The notes below the pieces were generated by a model. It saw nothing but the letters and a program-made list of their open reading frames with translations, did not search any database and had not been told where the DNA came from. Shown one piece after another: positions 12,880 through 26,066 of a stretch of 64,000 bases of DNA (positions are counted from its first letter, which is position 1; each line of letters opens with the position of its first letter). Made by a program: the position numbers and the translations under genes. The stretch comes from Medicago truncatula (taxonomy: Eukaryota; Streptophyta; Magnoliopsida; Fabales; Fabaceae): NCBI RefSeq assembly GCF_003473485.1, contig NC_053046.1, positions 8,318,001-8,382,000 on the forward strand. The letters are read 5' to 3'.

Positions 12880-13250
12880 AAATAAAAACAAATAAAAAAA
12901 TCGAATCGAATAGAAGAGAGAGAATCAATCAATAATAGTCAATAATCATGAATAATTAGGTAACATGAGTTGAATTTGAATTGAGTTGAGTTTGCGTGAG
13001 GGAAACTGAAAAGTGAAAACCCTAGCACATGGAAATGGAAATGGACTGGGTTCAGAGTAAGAAGGAACTGTTTGTGATAATTTTGGTAATTTTGTGGGAA
13101 AAAGTGAAGAGATCCCTATCAAGCTAGAGAGAGGAAGTAGAGAGAGAATATGTGGAACTCTGACTATCACTCAGAAGAAGAGAGAAGAAAGAAAGAAAGT
13201 AGACAACATGCCTACTATTGCTCACTCACGATTGGTTCAATGTGGCACCT
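12880..13250 (-). promoter_or_regulatory. Leader and promoter region of the C3H44-like gene
   Basis: The sequence upstream of the ATG is, on the coding strand, rich in pyrimidine tracts (ttctctctcttc-type), typical of a plant 5' leader. I cannot place the transcription start. Confidence 0.35.
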
Positions 13251-15185
13251 CCCTCTAATTACTCCTTTTTTTCTTTTGTTTTTTCCGATTACTTCTAGTA
13301 GAATTACCTTTAATTACTTCTAATATCACCTTTATAAGTAGTAGATTAATTAATTGATAAAGGTTTTTCTTATATAAATAAAATAAAAAGGCTTTCTTTT
13401 GAATAGTTCAATTATTAAAGACATTTCAGTAATATGTAATGATCGAAGTTTAAATTTGAGATTCACTTTATTTTTTTTAATGATTGACCACTTATATCAT
13501 TGTGTCATACTCATTTCAATTTCGTACTAGCAAAAAATTATTCACTTCATCTTAAAATAAGTGATTTAGGTTGATCATGTGCAATATTCATGTGATATGT
13601 TTTGACTATTTTTTTTAATATTATACACAAATAATAACTTATAAGATTTTGTTGGATTTGTTTCGATAAATATTTTTAAAATGTCAAAATTTTATTAAAA
13701 ATATTAAAGTTCGAAGATGTACATTAATATCTGTACAATAGTCAAAACATTTAAAAAAAATAGGTAATTTCATTTAATATTCTTGAAGTAATAAAATGAA
13801 ATGTAGTTGCATTACTTAAATTCCTTCAAAACAAATTATGAAAATTTGGTTCTATGATTATATAATGATTTGTTGATAGACAACCTTCTTCAAAAAAAAA
13901 TGTTTTATCGAAAGAAAAAAATTATATTATTTAATTTAGATATACTAGTATACTAGTTAAAATTCTACTGCTTATACTTGAAGAATGTGTGAGTCACTCA
14001 CTCTTGGCCTATTAATTAAACGGCTTAGATTGTCAAAGTAATGTCCTCAATTCGATCTTATATGATTATGAGACTTTTCAAAAAAAAATCAAATGAAAGT
14101 ATGAATAATCTTCAAACCCTTTTCAAAAAAATTCGATCAATGTTTCTTGAGCAGCACCACGTGGTTAGTGGGTACGAAGGAAAGGCCAGCCAATGTGGGA
14201 GCCACATGCTATTTTGTTCAACGCCGAAAACACAAGTTTTTTTTTAAAACGGAAAAGTTGGGTTTGGGGTGATTCATGTGACACAAAAGGGGTATCTTAT
14301 TCCTCCTTTGCTACAGTACAAACTTTCCTATCTATCTTACGTTCCTTTTAATTCAAAATAAAAAATAAAAAATAAAAAAAAATCTAAGTTCCTTTTAGTA
14401 TTTTATTCTTTTTTGGATGAGTAATATTCTAAAGAGGGTGAAGCATAATGTTTAAGACATTTGACCTAAAATATATTTTTATGGAAAGAAGATTAAATTC
14501 CGTGACAGCTAGAAGAAGTAGGCAATTGACGTTGCTGCTGAGTACGAACGAATGCTACTTGTCGTAATTTATTAATGTGATTTATTATTAATAATGATTA
14601 AGGTTTTTTACTCGTACAAGTTAATTAGGATTGGTACGTAACTAGTAATAGTTCTTGCATTATTTATGCAATGACGGTGTCCAATTAAATGCTTGGTTTG
14701 ACTCATGGATTGCGTTACTTTGAGTTAAGGGGATTACTTGAAATTGATTTTGATTTGAAATTGTGGCTTGGCTAAACTGTAATGTATGCTTCGTTTGGAC
14801 GTGGTGAAAAGACATGGAGTACATGTATGTATATATCCATATCAAGTGAGATCGATATTCATTTCATTATCTGATTTTGGTAAACTTATCTGGAACGCAA
14901 GTTGAGGGTGAGTTCCTTTGATCATTGGAGTTGCACAAACAATCTTACCGTGTAATTACATGTGATTTCTCGTGATATTAGAATTGTTTTGCAATGCTAG
15001 CCAAAGAGATGTCATATGTCCTAACAATTCATGGTACTCTCATTAAATATATGGACCCCTGAAAGTGCATCATCATTCTCCTCTAGTTAGGGGTGATAAA
15101 GAAAAAGAAGGGCTCCTCTCAAAAAAATAAATAACAAGGGCTTAATATAATAAGGGTCTTGTTTAGGGCACTTGTTAAGGATTCA
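13251..15185. other. Intergenic, AT-rich
   Basis: No supportable gene. Short ORFs here (for example 14041-14247) have no recognisable domain and low-complexity composition. Confidence 0.5.
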
Positions 15186-15194
15186 AAAAAGGAA

Positions 15195-15731
15195 GGGTTA
15201 AATATGTTTTTGATCCCTATAAAATAGAGGTCTTTCAAGTTTAGTCCTTACTTAATTTTAATGGTTCTTTTAGTCCCTAAAAAAAAATCTGCATTCAGTA
15301 TTAGTCCCTTCTCAATTCAAATTTGTTTAATTTATGTTTAAACTCTTGAGTTTTTGAACAATTTTTTACATACGTGTTAAGAACATTATTAAAAGTTCTT
15401 ATGCAAAAAATTGTCGCAAAATTTGATTTCTACGTCCATATTTTGTTAATTTTATTTTTAACTTTTGTCGTTTTAAAAAATTCATATTTAATTCGTTTCA
15501 TGTTAAAAATTCTGAATTTTAGTAAATGAACCTTTCATAGTGTTCTAAACTTGCCTCAAAAAAATCGTTCAAAAATTTAAGAGTTTAAGGATAATTAAAC
15601 AAACTTTCTTATAATAGGGACTAAAATTAGAAGTAATTCTTATTTGTAGGGATTAAAAAATCAATTAAAATTAAGTAAGGATTAAACTTGAAAGGTCCCT
15701 ATTTTATAGGGACCAAAAACATATTTAACCC
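15195..15731. mobile_element. Mutator-type MITE, family A copy 1
   Basis: 537 bp with inverted ends GGGTTAAATATGTTTTTGAT and, at the right, ATATTTAACCC. The 9-bp target duplication AAAAAGGAA is perfect (15186-15194 and 15732-15740). A second copy of the family is at 38816-39354, alignable along its whole length. No coding capacity. Confidence 0.88.
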
Positions 15732-16851
15732 AAAAAGGAAATAATTGATAAATTTTATGTTAAAAAAATTACTTTTTAATGTTTCAATGTGTGTTTGTAA
15801 AAATAAAAAAAAAAAAAGGTTTCAATGTGTTGAATACACAACTTTCAATATAAACCTTCTATATTAAATTTCTTAGGGTACTTGTTAACTTGTTAACATT
15901 TTCCTGTATAATAAATAGGACAATAATCATTTCTGGTGAGATTTTTGCTAGAGAGAGATCGGTGTGCATATCTCCACTTTTGAATATTTGTTAATCAACC
16001 TCTATTAAGTTTGAGTATTCTTATTTACCGTTTGCTTCGATTTTTTTTTTCAGTTTTTCTACATTTTTAAGGAGAAGTTAGGTCAAACACAATATTCATA
16101 AAATATCTTAAAAAAAAAAGTACTTCAAAAAGTTGTTGAATGGAATGAGCTTTAACCAAAAGTTGTTGAATGCTACTTCAAAAAACTACTTCTCTGTAAT
16201 TTATTTCACAAACACTTCTCTTCAACTCACGCAGGCAACCTTATCTTTTATTTTTTAATATTATATTTCAATTTGTTTTTTTCTTCCATTTTTTTTTAAC
16301 CGGTCCATATTTTTTTTTAAAGGAGAACTAATTTAATTTTATTATCTTTTTATCACTTATATATTTAATTTTAACATCGTTTAATTATCACAACCTCACA
16401 AATATTTTTATTCATGCTGTCATTGAATGACACCAAATATTTTTATTCCCTTTCTTCAACCTCACAAATATACACACACATTAGCATTTAGAGTAATATT
16501 TTATGTCTGTATGACTGTTTTTTTGTTACGCTAATGCATTTAATTTTTTCAGTGTTGCGCAATGCGTACGATTATTATTTTTATAAAATTTTAATTTTAA
16601 TTAAAAGTACTAGTATAGATGCCTAAAAGAATTATACTTATATATATTTTACACATTTATATTGTAACAAACTATGCATATCTTTTTCTTATTAAAAAAA
16701 CTAAACATGTCTTTTTCAATGACACCAACAATGTAATAAATATAAATATCATATAATCTAAATTTTTATCTTTTTAAATGACACAAAAAATATGATATTC
16801 TTATAACAAAATTTGTTATACAGTATAATTGAAAAAGAAAAAATAAATTAT

Positions 16852-16934
16852 TCTCTAGCTTAGCTCAGTTGATATAAACAATGTATAAATATATGCAAGG
16901 TCGTAGGTTCGAACCCCGGACACCACGAAAAAAA
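16852..16934 (+). repeat. tRNA-derived SINE head (A and B boxes, A-rich tail)
   Basis: TAGCTCAGTTG at 16861-16871 (A box) and GGTTCGAACCC at 16906-16916 (B box), followed by ccggacaccacg and an A tract. The internal Pol III promoter spacing fits, but the rest does not fold as a functional tRNA. A second member is at 52757-52840. Confidence 0.65.
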
Positions 16935-17115
16935 ATAATAAATTCAAAGTTTTGTATAATATTTTGCAAAACAACTTTTAACTTAAAAATAATTTTAGAA
17001 CTAAAAAAAAATTAAAAAAACCAAACAACTTTAGTTTTTTCCTTAAAGAGCTTTATTTTAACTTTGTTTTAAAGTAGCTTTTAGACCGAAAAAAAGTTTT
17101 GCCAAACGCTACCTA

Positions 17116-18609
17116 GGGTTAATTAAGTTTTTGGTCTCTATAAATATCTGCAGTTTTGTTTTTAGTCTCTGTAAAAATAAATCACACTTTTTAGTCCGTA
17201 CAAAATTTTCTGTTTGTGTTTTTAGTCCCTGTTAAATTAAAATTTGTTTAATTATGCTTAAACTTCTAAATTTTTGAAAGATTTTTTACATACATGTTCA
17301 TAACATCGTAAGACACTCTTTTATAATTTTTTTTTTTAGTTTTTTAACATGTAATGAATTAAATATGAATTTTTCTAAAAGCCAAATTTTCAAGTTTATA
17401 TTAATAAAAATTTGGACTAAATAATAAAATTTTAAGTTACTTTTTTTGCGGAGGAACTTTGTTTAATATTCTAAGTAAGTATGTGAAAAATATGTTACAA
17501 AATTAAAAGTTTAAGCACAATTAAGCAAATTTTAATTTTACAAGAACTAAAAGTATGTTTTGGTCCCTGTTAAATTGAAATTTGTTTAATTATACTTAAA
17601 CTTTTATATTTTTAAATGATTTTTAGCAGACATGTTAAGAACATTATAATAATATCTTTTATAAAAAATTAGAATTTTTTAACATGTAATGAATTAAATA
17701 TAATTTTTTAAAAACGCCAAAAATTCAAGATAAAACTAACGAAAATTTGGACCTAAAAATAAAATTTTGAGCTAATTTATTGGAGCGGAACCTTTTATAA
17801 TGTTTTAAACAAGTATGTAAATAATCATTAAAAAATTTAAAATTTTAAGCATAATTAAACAAATTTAAATTTAATAGGGACTGAAAACATTAACGGAAAA
17901 TTTTGTAGGGACTAAAAACACTAACGGAAAATTTTGTAAGGACTAAAAAGTGTGATTTAATTATGGATAATGTTATCCAGTGCCCCTGGGGCACTGGTTA
18001 AGAAGCAATAAATTAATAGATTACACTTATTTACCTTAATTAAAGTGAGAAATAATAAATTAATTAATTAAAATTAATAAAAGCTTGTTTTGAAGAGGAT
18101 CTAATTACACATTTAATGATTTAGTATTTGATATTTTATTTGGATATATTTTATCTTTGAAATTGCTAATTTATTTTGGACTTTAAATATCTTGTCTTTG
18201 TAATTATTTCTGCAACTTTTAATTAAAAAAATGAAAGAAAACAATATGCTTTGAGGAAAATTCACAAGATGAAAAAAAAAATGGTACAAAAAAAATCACG
18301 GGAAAAGAAATACTCTTGTAAGGAAAATTCACAAAAAGAAATCACGGTTTAATTCACGTGGATGTAAATTGATCAACTCTCAAAATTATATAATAATTGT
18401 GCTTTTATGAGAGTATTGAATAGAACTTATGTTAATTTTAATTAGTTGGTTTATTATTTCTCATATTAATTAAGATAAAATAAATGAAACTTATCAATTT
18501 ATTGCTCCTTAACCAGTGCTCCGGGGCATCGGTTAGCAGCACCCTTTAATTTTATAGGGACTAAATACAAAACTGCAGATATTTTTAAGGATCAAAAGTT
18601 AATTAACCC
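17116..18609. mobile_element. TIR element with an internal duplication, host of a nested MITE
   Basis: The ends are inverted: GGGTTAATTAAGTTTTTGGT at the left and, at the right, the reverse complement of GGGTTAATTAACTTTTGATC, continuing through 'tatctgcagttttgt' on both sides. Only TA (or CTA) can be proposed as target duplication. About 300 bp of the interior is duplicated in tandem (starting near 17226 and 17562). A separate MITE (17965-18544) is inserted inside. Confidence 0.65.
17965..18544. mobile_element. Mutator-type MITE nested in the 17116-18609 element
   Basis: 580 bp with inverted ends of about 50 bp that share GGGGCACTGGTTAAG-like sequence (right end: gctccttaaccagtgctccg). Flanks TTTAATTAT (17956-17964) and TTTAATTTT (18545-18553) match at 8 of 9 bases, as expected for an ageing 9-bp duplication. 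A related end fragment is seen near 25752. Confidence 0.75.
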
Positions 18610-18611
18610 TA

Positions 18612-21600
18612 ATAAATATTACAGTTAATTAATATTGATTCAAGCGTTTAAAGATAACTTTATTGATTTACATCAGTATGTAATGACACTCTCGAGTGGA
18701 TCTATATAATGATGTTCTAGATCTTAAGTTCATGGATTTTTCTAAAAATGATGATGGTTCAATGAACTTGCATTTTTCTTTTCTTAGCGCTTATTCATAG
18801 ACTTTCTGCAAAATCATCTCATGTTACCATATTCCATATGATAGTTGATTTTGGCCTTTGATTTCTTTTCTGGCACATATAGGACATTCAACCATTTATG
18901 TTCAGCCCAATACCATGATTATACTTATAGGTCATCAGCTCTCAACTCTAAATCATTTTTTCTTAATCGACCTATTCACACACGATTGGTCACTCAGACC
19001 TTTAGCGATGATGCTTCTTCACGTCGATGGTAATTCTTTTTGGTCGTTTGACAACTTTTTCAACTTGAATATTTTTAGTTTTATACTCATGAAGAAGCTG
19101 TTTGTTGCAAAAAGACCTTGGGGTTTTAAGATGAGACAAGAGTTCGTATAAAGAATTATTGTGCACTTGTACAGTTTCGAGGTGATAACATGCCTCAAAG
19201 CATGTCTTCAAATAATATTTTTCTTGAAATCTTCAATCAAGATTATGCTCCTTGCCGATAAGCTTGGTCTAGGGAATTTAACGTTTAATAACTGGGTGAT
19301 TCATGTTGAGTTCATTTTGCCAAATGATTTAGTATTGGACTTGACTTCATACTTGGTTTGTTGACCAGATGTAGATGATGTTAGTCTTCAAATATATGAT
19401 GAGTTAGGGGGGATGGTTGTGTGTGTTGTGTTATTTGTACAACCAAAATTATAAAACTTATGCAACAATCTTTGACAATGTGAGGAGCACGCAAATCAAA
19501 ATCAGTAAAAATATATTAAAAAATAGCAAAAAAGTTGTTGGTTGTACAAAAATGATGTTCAAATATCATTCCTCTGGTTGTGTTGACGGATCATTTGAGC
19601 TTGATAAAGACAAAACGTCATAAATTGTGTTCCATATGGTTTTCCTGAGTGCTGATTCTGACAGGTTGATCTTCAGCTTATTCCAAACGATATTCTTAAA
19701 CCTTAACGCAAACTGACTATTTGGTTGTTGACCCAAACATACTATCTGACCGTTGATTCAGCCAATATGATTTGCTTTCAGAAAATGAGTTTGGCTCTTA
19801 TTGTATTTGCATCAGGAAGGCTTACTAATTTGGTGTAGTCAAAATGATGGAATCTTGACTTAATTGGACTTTGACCAGAACATGCATGGCAATGTCTTCT
19901 TCATTCTAAAGCTTCTTTACCGTCTACCGGATCTAAGTGGGCATATGAATATCATCAAGCTTATTTGTTCACGTTTCATAAGTGCTTTGTCTGATTTTCG
20001 GACTTTTCTACACTTAACCGTGTTCTTAGGAACTTGATCAATTAATTAATATTTCAATATGTATATGAAATTTGCTATAGTTTTTACGAAGACGTGTTTT
20101 AGCAGCATACATCTTAAAGTGTATTTAAACATTATTTAGTTATCTAGCAAAGGTTTGCGGTAGTTGTTAAATTACACCCACTTATTTTTTAGAATGAGTG
20201 TTTCAACAACATGCACCTAAAATATATTTAACCACTTTTTAGTTATATCTTTGCTAAAATACTTCTTATAAAAACCAAGCGGGTGTATCATAGCAAATCC
20301 ATATATATTAAGACTTGCTCTATTTGTAGATTCAATGTAATTGTTCATTAGTTCATATCCATCTTGTGTGGTTATTCAATCGAATAATAATTAAACTATC
20401 ATTTCTGACTTATTTAGTTCAATCTACTTAGACATAGACAATTTTTAACATATTTATAGTTTCTACTTGAATCGTATGCACACTTGAACGCACAGTTAGT
20501 AGACAATTATTCCTTTGCTTTGTTATCATTGAAATATCAATGAATAAGACATTGTATTTGAACCAATTAGATTCTAACAAAGTCTAAAGTAGAGTTTTTT
20601 TAGCTACTAACCTAATAAAAAATAAAGGTAAATATACATAACAAAAAATAAAGATAAACTGTGAGAAGAAAAATAGTGAAATGTGAAATGTGTCATAAGT
20701 GAAATGTGCAATAGGTATATAGGCAAAGCTAATACTGCTAGGCAAAATATCATGGCCTACAAAATTTAACTGTAACTTGCCTTAATCGGCTACACTCGCG
20801 GGTAATGCGTAAATTTACTCGTCGATGAATCTGATCGGTGCTCCATGTTGGACTTGATTATCTCATATATTGCGACATTTATGTTTCCCTTATCTATGTG
20901 CGCATTGTCGTTCCATCTCGTGCTTTCATAAATTAGTCATTTTAGTTTGTGAAGTGAAGCTATAAACATGGATCACATTTTTTTTTAGGGGAAAACATGG
21001 ATCACATGTATATTGCTAAATTGTCAAGTTCCACATGCCTTTAACTCATTTGACAGTCTCACAACCTTCGCGAACTTTAGTGAACTTGAGAAAGATTCTT
21101 CTATCTCATAGCTGTGTGATTTTAGTTCAATTGACATTCATTTGACTTCTTGAGAATTGACTAAATATAATTCAATTGCTTGCCGATTTTAACTAACAAC
21201 TTACATTAATTTTAGGTGTAAACAAATGTCCATTTGTGTTGCATTATTTGTAAAATTAAGTTGAGAGGTGATGCAATGCAAATAGAAATTACTGCATGAA
21301 CAAATGATATCTCTATAAATAAGATAGAGATTATATTCATTGTGAAATCTTTTTTGACTTGTGAATGAGCAAAAAATCATTAAACCTTGTGACGATTCCT
21401 CGTCGTATAATGTATTTATGTGCGTTTTATCAAGTCTTTTTGGTAATTTATTTGAAATTTTTAGAGGACTTTTGAATGAGCTACTCATGGTTTTTGGGAA
21501 AAGTCGATCTTATATCGAAAAGATTTTTTGTAAGTCATTTTCTTCCCTAGCAAGACAACTCTATATGTGTCGAGGTCTTTTTGGTAATTTTTGACAGGTT

Positions 21601-22188
21601 GATCCAATTAGATGATGCTTGGTAGAAGCTACAAAGATATTTAAACTTGCTATAATGAAGAATTGAAAACCCGATTATGTTCGGGAAAATTCTATCCCAA
21701 ATCCCAAGACATGTCAAAGGTTGAGATAATTTTGAAAATGAAGAATTGAAAGCCAAAAAAGGAACTAGATTACGCCTGATGCATGAGGCATTTGGCATAT
21801 GCAATTTACCTCGAACTAACGTCCTCGTGTCGTTCTTGTGGCAGACAACATCTTGCACGAAGTGCATACGATGCCAATCACAGGTTGACAACACATTGAT
21901 GAATATGATGTGTGAGCTGCATGTACGACCTAGAAATTTAATATAGAGCCCTATTTTCAGCCAAAAATGAGGTATATGAATTTTGGTGGCTATGAGGCCT
22001 AACGTGGGATCAAGCATCCCTAAGGTTGTGTTTTTGAAGGCTAAGAAACAGGTTGGAAGATCGATAGTTCGATACCATTGTTCATGTATCTTTCTCTTAC
22101 CTTTTGAACTTTGTTGTTTATTACTAGTATCACGTGTAACTAAACTCTCATAAATTATGATTGAATGATGAAACTTTAGCATGGGGTT
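18612..22188. other. Long gene-poor stretch
   Basis: No gene can be supported. ORFs such as 18858-19151 (+) and 21547-22182 (-) lack recognisable domains and overlap one another in several frames. A micro-insertion with a 15-bp duplication AAACATGGATCACAT lies at 20964-21007. Confidence 0.5.
20964..21007. repeat. Micro-insertion with 15-bp duplication
   Basis: AAACATGGATCACAT at 20964-20978 and 20993-21007 brackets a T-rich filler (an A tail on the minus strand) ending aggggaa. Confidence 0.55.
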
Positions 22189-22847
22189 AATTACATTTTT
22201 TTTATATAAAAAAGTACTAAAAAAATACTCCTATAGATTTTTTATAAATAAATTTTTAATATGTTTAAATAATGTCTAGTACAAAAATAAATTGCAAACA
22301 TTTTCGTACACTAGTCGTAAACTAAAACGGCGAGGATAATAATTTTAAATAAATTAGATACGTTATGGTTATATATATTTACTTCCCTTAAAAAAGTTAT
22401 AGATATTTATATATTTGATCTTTAAAATTATAAATAACTAAACGAGTAAATATAATTTTATATTACATTCATATGTGTTAATTCATTGAATTTTCACTTT
22501 TATTTTTTAGTTTGATAATCAACTAAGTAAAGAATTATTTGAAAAATATATATAATTTATAGGATTTTTTTGTTATGCGGGCTACCCGCGGCCCGTTCGG
22601 GCTAGCCCTAACGAGTACCGAGCTTTTTAGGGCCGGGCTAAAAAGCCCTATTAAAATTCGGGCTCAATATTTAAGGCCTAAGCCCTATAATTAATCGGGC
22701 TAAACGGGCCGGCCTGTAAGACCCGGCCCGTTTTGACAGCTCTATATGTTGATATTTATTAGTATAATATATATGCTATTTGGTTTAGAAATATATATGT
22801 TATAGAAATATATTTGTTATGGAGATATATTTGTTATAGAAATATTT

Positions 22848-22893
<46 letters not shown>

Positions 22894-23611
22894 AGAATAT
22901 TGAGTTTAGGGGTTGTTATGGGATTTTAGAAGAACTCATAGATCACATGTTTTCAACCATGGTATAAAGTTGGTGAAGTTTAGCATGGGAAAGGCTAATT
23001 TTTCCCACCATGGGAAAGTTAGTTTTTAACCATTAGATTAAACCAATAACACATCCTTACCATACTCCCTCATCACTAGATTTTGTAATTTTATTGTTTT
23101 AAAACCATTTTTTAAAAACAAAAAATATATTTCGAAATTAAAATAAATATTTAAAAATAAAAAATAAACTTAATTTTGGAAATTAATTTTCCAATTTTTT
23201 TTTTTTGAGCAAGTTTTTTTCAAAAAACTTAATTAAATATTCGAAAATCATATTTAAATTTTTTGAAAACAAGTTTATTTCAAAAAGTTTATTTATATTT
23301 TTTAAAATTTTGGAAAATTAATTTCCATATTTTTAAATTTATTTTTTATTTATATGTTTATTTTAATTTCGAAATATATTTTTTATTTTAAAAAAATGGT
23401 TTTAAAATAATAAAATTACAAAATCTAGTGATGAGGGAGTATGGTAAGGATGTGTTCTTGGTTTGATCTAATGGTTAAAAACTAACTTTCCCATGGTGGG
23501 AAAAATTAGCCTTTCCCATGCTAAACTTCACCAACTTTATACCATGGTTGAAAACATGTGATCTATGAGTTCTTCTAAAATCTCATAACAACCCCTAAAC
23601 TCAATATTCTA

Positions 23612-23657
<46 letters not shown>

Positions 23658-24302
23658 ATATAAAATATTTCTATAACAAATATATATCCATAACAAATAT
23701 ATTTCTATAACATATATATTTCTAAACCAAATAGCATATATATTATACTAATAAATACCAACATATAGAGCTGTCAAAACGGGCGGGCCTTATAGGTCGG
23801 CCCGTTTAGCCCGATTAATTATAGGGCTTGGGCCTTAAATATTGAGTCCGGCCCTAAAAAGCCCGATACCCGTTAGGGCTAGCCCGAACGGGCCGCGGGT
23901 AGCCCGTTAGCCCACATAACAAAAAAATCCTATAAATTATATATATTTTTTAAATAATTCTTTACTTAGTTGATTATCAAACTAAAAAATAAAAGTGAAA
24001 ATTCAATGAATTAACACATATGAATGTAATATAAAATTATATTTACTCGTTTAGTTATTTATAATTTTAAAGATCAAATATATAAATATCTATAACTTTT
24101 TTAAGGGAAGTAAATATCTATAACCATAATGTATCTAATTTATTTAAAATTGTTATCCTCGCCGTTTTAGTTTACGACTAGTGTACGAAAATGTTTGCAA
24201 TTTATTTTTGTGCTAGACATTATTTAAATATATTAAATATTTATTTATAAAAAATCTATAGGAGTATTTTTTAGTACTTTTTTATATAAAAAAAATGTAA
24301 TT
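22189..24302. repeat. 2.1-kb near-perfect palindrome (inverted duplication)
   Basis: The left arm 22189-23192 and right arm 23311-24302 are reverse complements with few differences, around a spacer of about 118 bp. The outer tip of the left arm reads AATTACATTTTTTTTATATA, mirrored at the right end. Both arms carry GC-rich GGGCCGGGC blocks, a (TA)n run and matching flanking DNA. The right arm contains most of an intact hAT element (23766-24442); the left arm holds an inverted copy of the same element cut off at 22189, so the last 140 bp are missing. The inverted duplication therefore followed the hAT insertion. Confidence 0.9.
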
Positions 24303-24442
24303 TTTAATAAGGGCCGGCCCATGTAGGGCCGGGCTCGGGTAGTATATTTCAAGCCCGTTTTTTCAACCGGGCTTTTTGGCCCGGCCCGAAGCCCGTTAGG
24401 GCCGGCCTGTTTAGGGCCGGGCCACCCGTTTAGACAGCTCTA
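23766..24442. mobile_element. Non-autonomous hAT element
   Basis: 677 bp with inverted ends TAGAGCTGTC(A/T)AAACGGG and a perfect 8-bp target duplication CCAACATA at 23758-23765 and 24443-24450. The 8-bp duplication fits the hAT superfamily. The interior is rich in GGGCCGGGC/GCCCGG motifs and has no ORF. Confidence 0.88.
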
Positions 24443-24572
24443 CCAACATATAACATAACAAAATATCACTCATCAAAATAAATCATATAAATCACACAAA
24501 TCATATAAGTATATTCTAAACTCATTAAAATAATCAAATAATTAAAGAGGGCGTTACACTAATCTTGGCAAT

Positions 24573-24843
24573 TTATCCTTGCATTGTTTAATCATTTAAA
24601 ATTTCGTCCCTCTCCCCACTTAATCACTGTCATTTCACTAATTTGATGACGTTGCAATCACTGCCATACATAAAATTCCAATTTTACCCCTGGGTTTCCA
24701 ATTCTTTCTTCAATATTTTGTCCTCTTCTTAAGGGCAAAATTGAATTTTCATGTGTGGTGGTGATTGCCACGTCATCGAATTAGTGACGCGGCAGTGATT
24801 AAGTTGGTCAAAGGACGAAATTTTAAATGATTAATGATTGCAA
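24573..24843. repeat. Fold-back (MITE-like) inverted repeat
   Basis: 'tccttgca...aatcatttaaaatttcgtcc' at the left is repeated in inverse orientation at the right ('ggacgaaattttaaatgatt...tgcaagg'), with arms of about 120 bp including 'tgacg(t)tggcaatcac'. Exact ends and target duplication are not resolved. Confidence 0.6.
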
Positions 24844-25148
24844 GGCTAGTTTGCAAGGATTAACGAATACGGGGACCAATTTTTAAACGACCCCTAATTG
24901 CAAGGATGAAATACATATTTTAGTTTTCTCTTAATGAACCTAAGTCCTAACAATTGATCCTCCGTTGAGATTTGGATCATGAAAATTGCTATCTATATGA
25001 TGAAAGTTCCTCCACCAAATGTTGATAGGTGGGTGAAACAGCTAAAGTAAAAGAACTACCATCTAGTAGATAAAGTAAAAGTTGTTCTAGACGTTAACTC
25101 CTAAAAGAGGTGAAATGCAAGAAGTCTGACATTAAATAGATAAAAGTT

Positions 25149-25533
25149 GGTTTAAATAGGTCTTTCATCCCTATAAATATAGGTCATTTGAATTTTCGTC
25201 CATGAAGTTACTAATCCTTCCATTTTGCCATTGAAGATATTAATCATTTGAAAAATGATCATAATTACATCTGATTAGTAACTTCAGGGACAAAAATTCA
25301 AATGGCCTATATTTGCTGGGACGAAAGACCTATTTAAGTCAACCACCTCGCCCAATCATCACTTGCCACATAAGCACCACGTCGTTAATGATAGCCCACC
25401 TCAGCAAAAAAACCTAATTAGGACCAAAAGTCAAATGATTAATATTTGCAATGGCAAAATGAAAGAATTAGTAACTTCAAGGACGAAAATTCAAATAGCA
25501 TATATTTGCAGGGGCGAAAGACCTATTTAAGCC
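25149..25533. mobile_element. Mutator-type MITE
   Basis: 385 bp with inverted ends GGTTTAAATAGGTCTTTC and gaaagacctatttaagcc, and a perfect 9-bp duplication ATAAAAGTT (25140-25148 and 25534-25542). The 'aacttcaaggacgaaaattc' block recurs internally in both orientations. Confidence 0.87.
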
Positions 25534-25801
25534 ATAAAAGTTTAACATGACATGTTAAAACTCTGACGAATTAGTTTCACATGACATGATCAAATGCAAT
25601 CCTAAATCAATATTTTTTTCCTTGTCATGTTATTGAGTGTACTAATGACATTAGTTAAGAAAAAAAAAGAAGTTTTAAATTGCAAATAACATCTTTTAAA
25701 CTTTTAAAAATTACAGAACTTTCAATACAAACAATAGTTTATTTGTTTTTTAACCAATAGTCCGAAGCACCGGTTAACATATATATATATATATTTTTTG
25801 A

Positions 25802-26066
25802 GAAATTCTTGTGTAGGAACGAACCTAACCTATCATCTTTACAAACAATAAATTAAAACATGACACGTCGTTGTTTTTCCACCATGAATGGTGTTGGTGG
25901 TGAATGGTGATGGAAGATCACGAGTTAGTGGTGGTGGAGAGAGAGAAAGGACTAGTTGATTTATTTTTTTTATAATTATTTTAAAAGAAAACAACGACGT
26001 GTCATGTTTTAATTTGTTGTTTGTAAGGATGATATGTTAGGTTCGTTCCTACACAAGAATTTCACT
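25802..26066. mobile_element. MITE with long inverted ends
   Basis: Inverted arms of about 75-80 bp (GAAATTCTTGTGTAGGAACG at the left; its reverse complement at the right, continuing through acatgacacgtcgttg) around a short spacer. No clear target duplication. It lies just upstream of the UPF0183/PHAF1-like gene. Confidence 0.65.

Noticed and set aside
16852-16934. A functional tRNA gene
   Set aside because: A and B boxes are present, but the acceptor stem and anticodon arm do not pair, and an A tract follows directly; a SINE-type copy fits better.
21547-22182. 211-codon minus-strand ORF
   Set aside because: No recognisable domain, biased composition, overlapped by ORFs on the other strand and sitting in transposon-rich DNA next to the palindrome; chance ORF is likelier.
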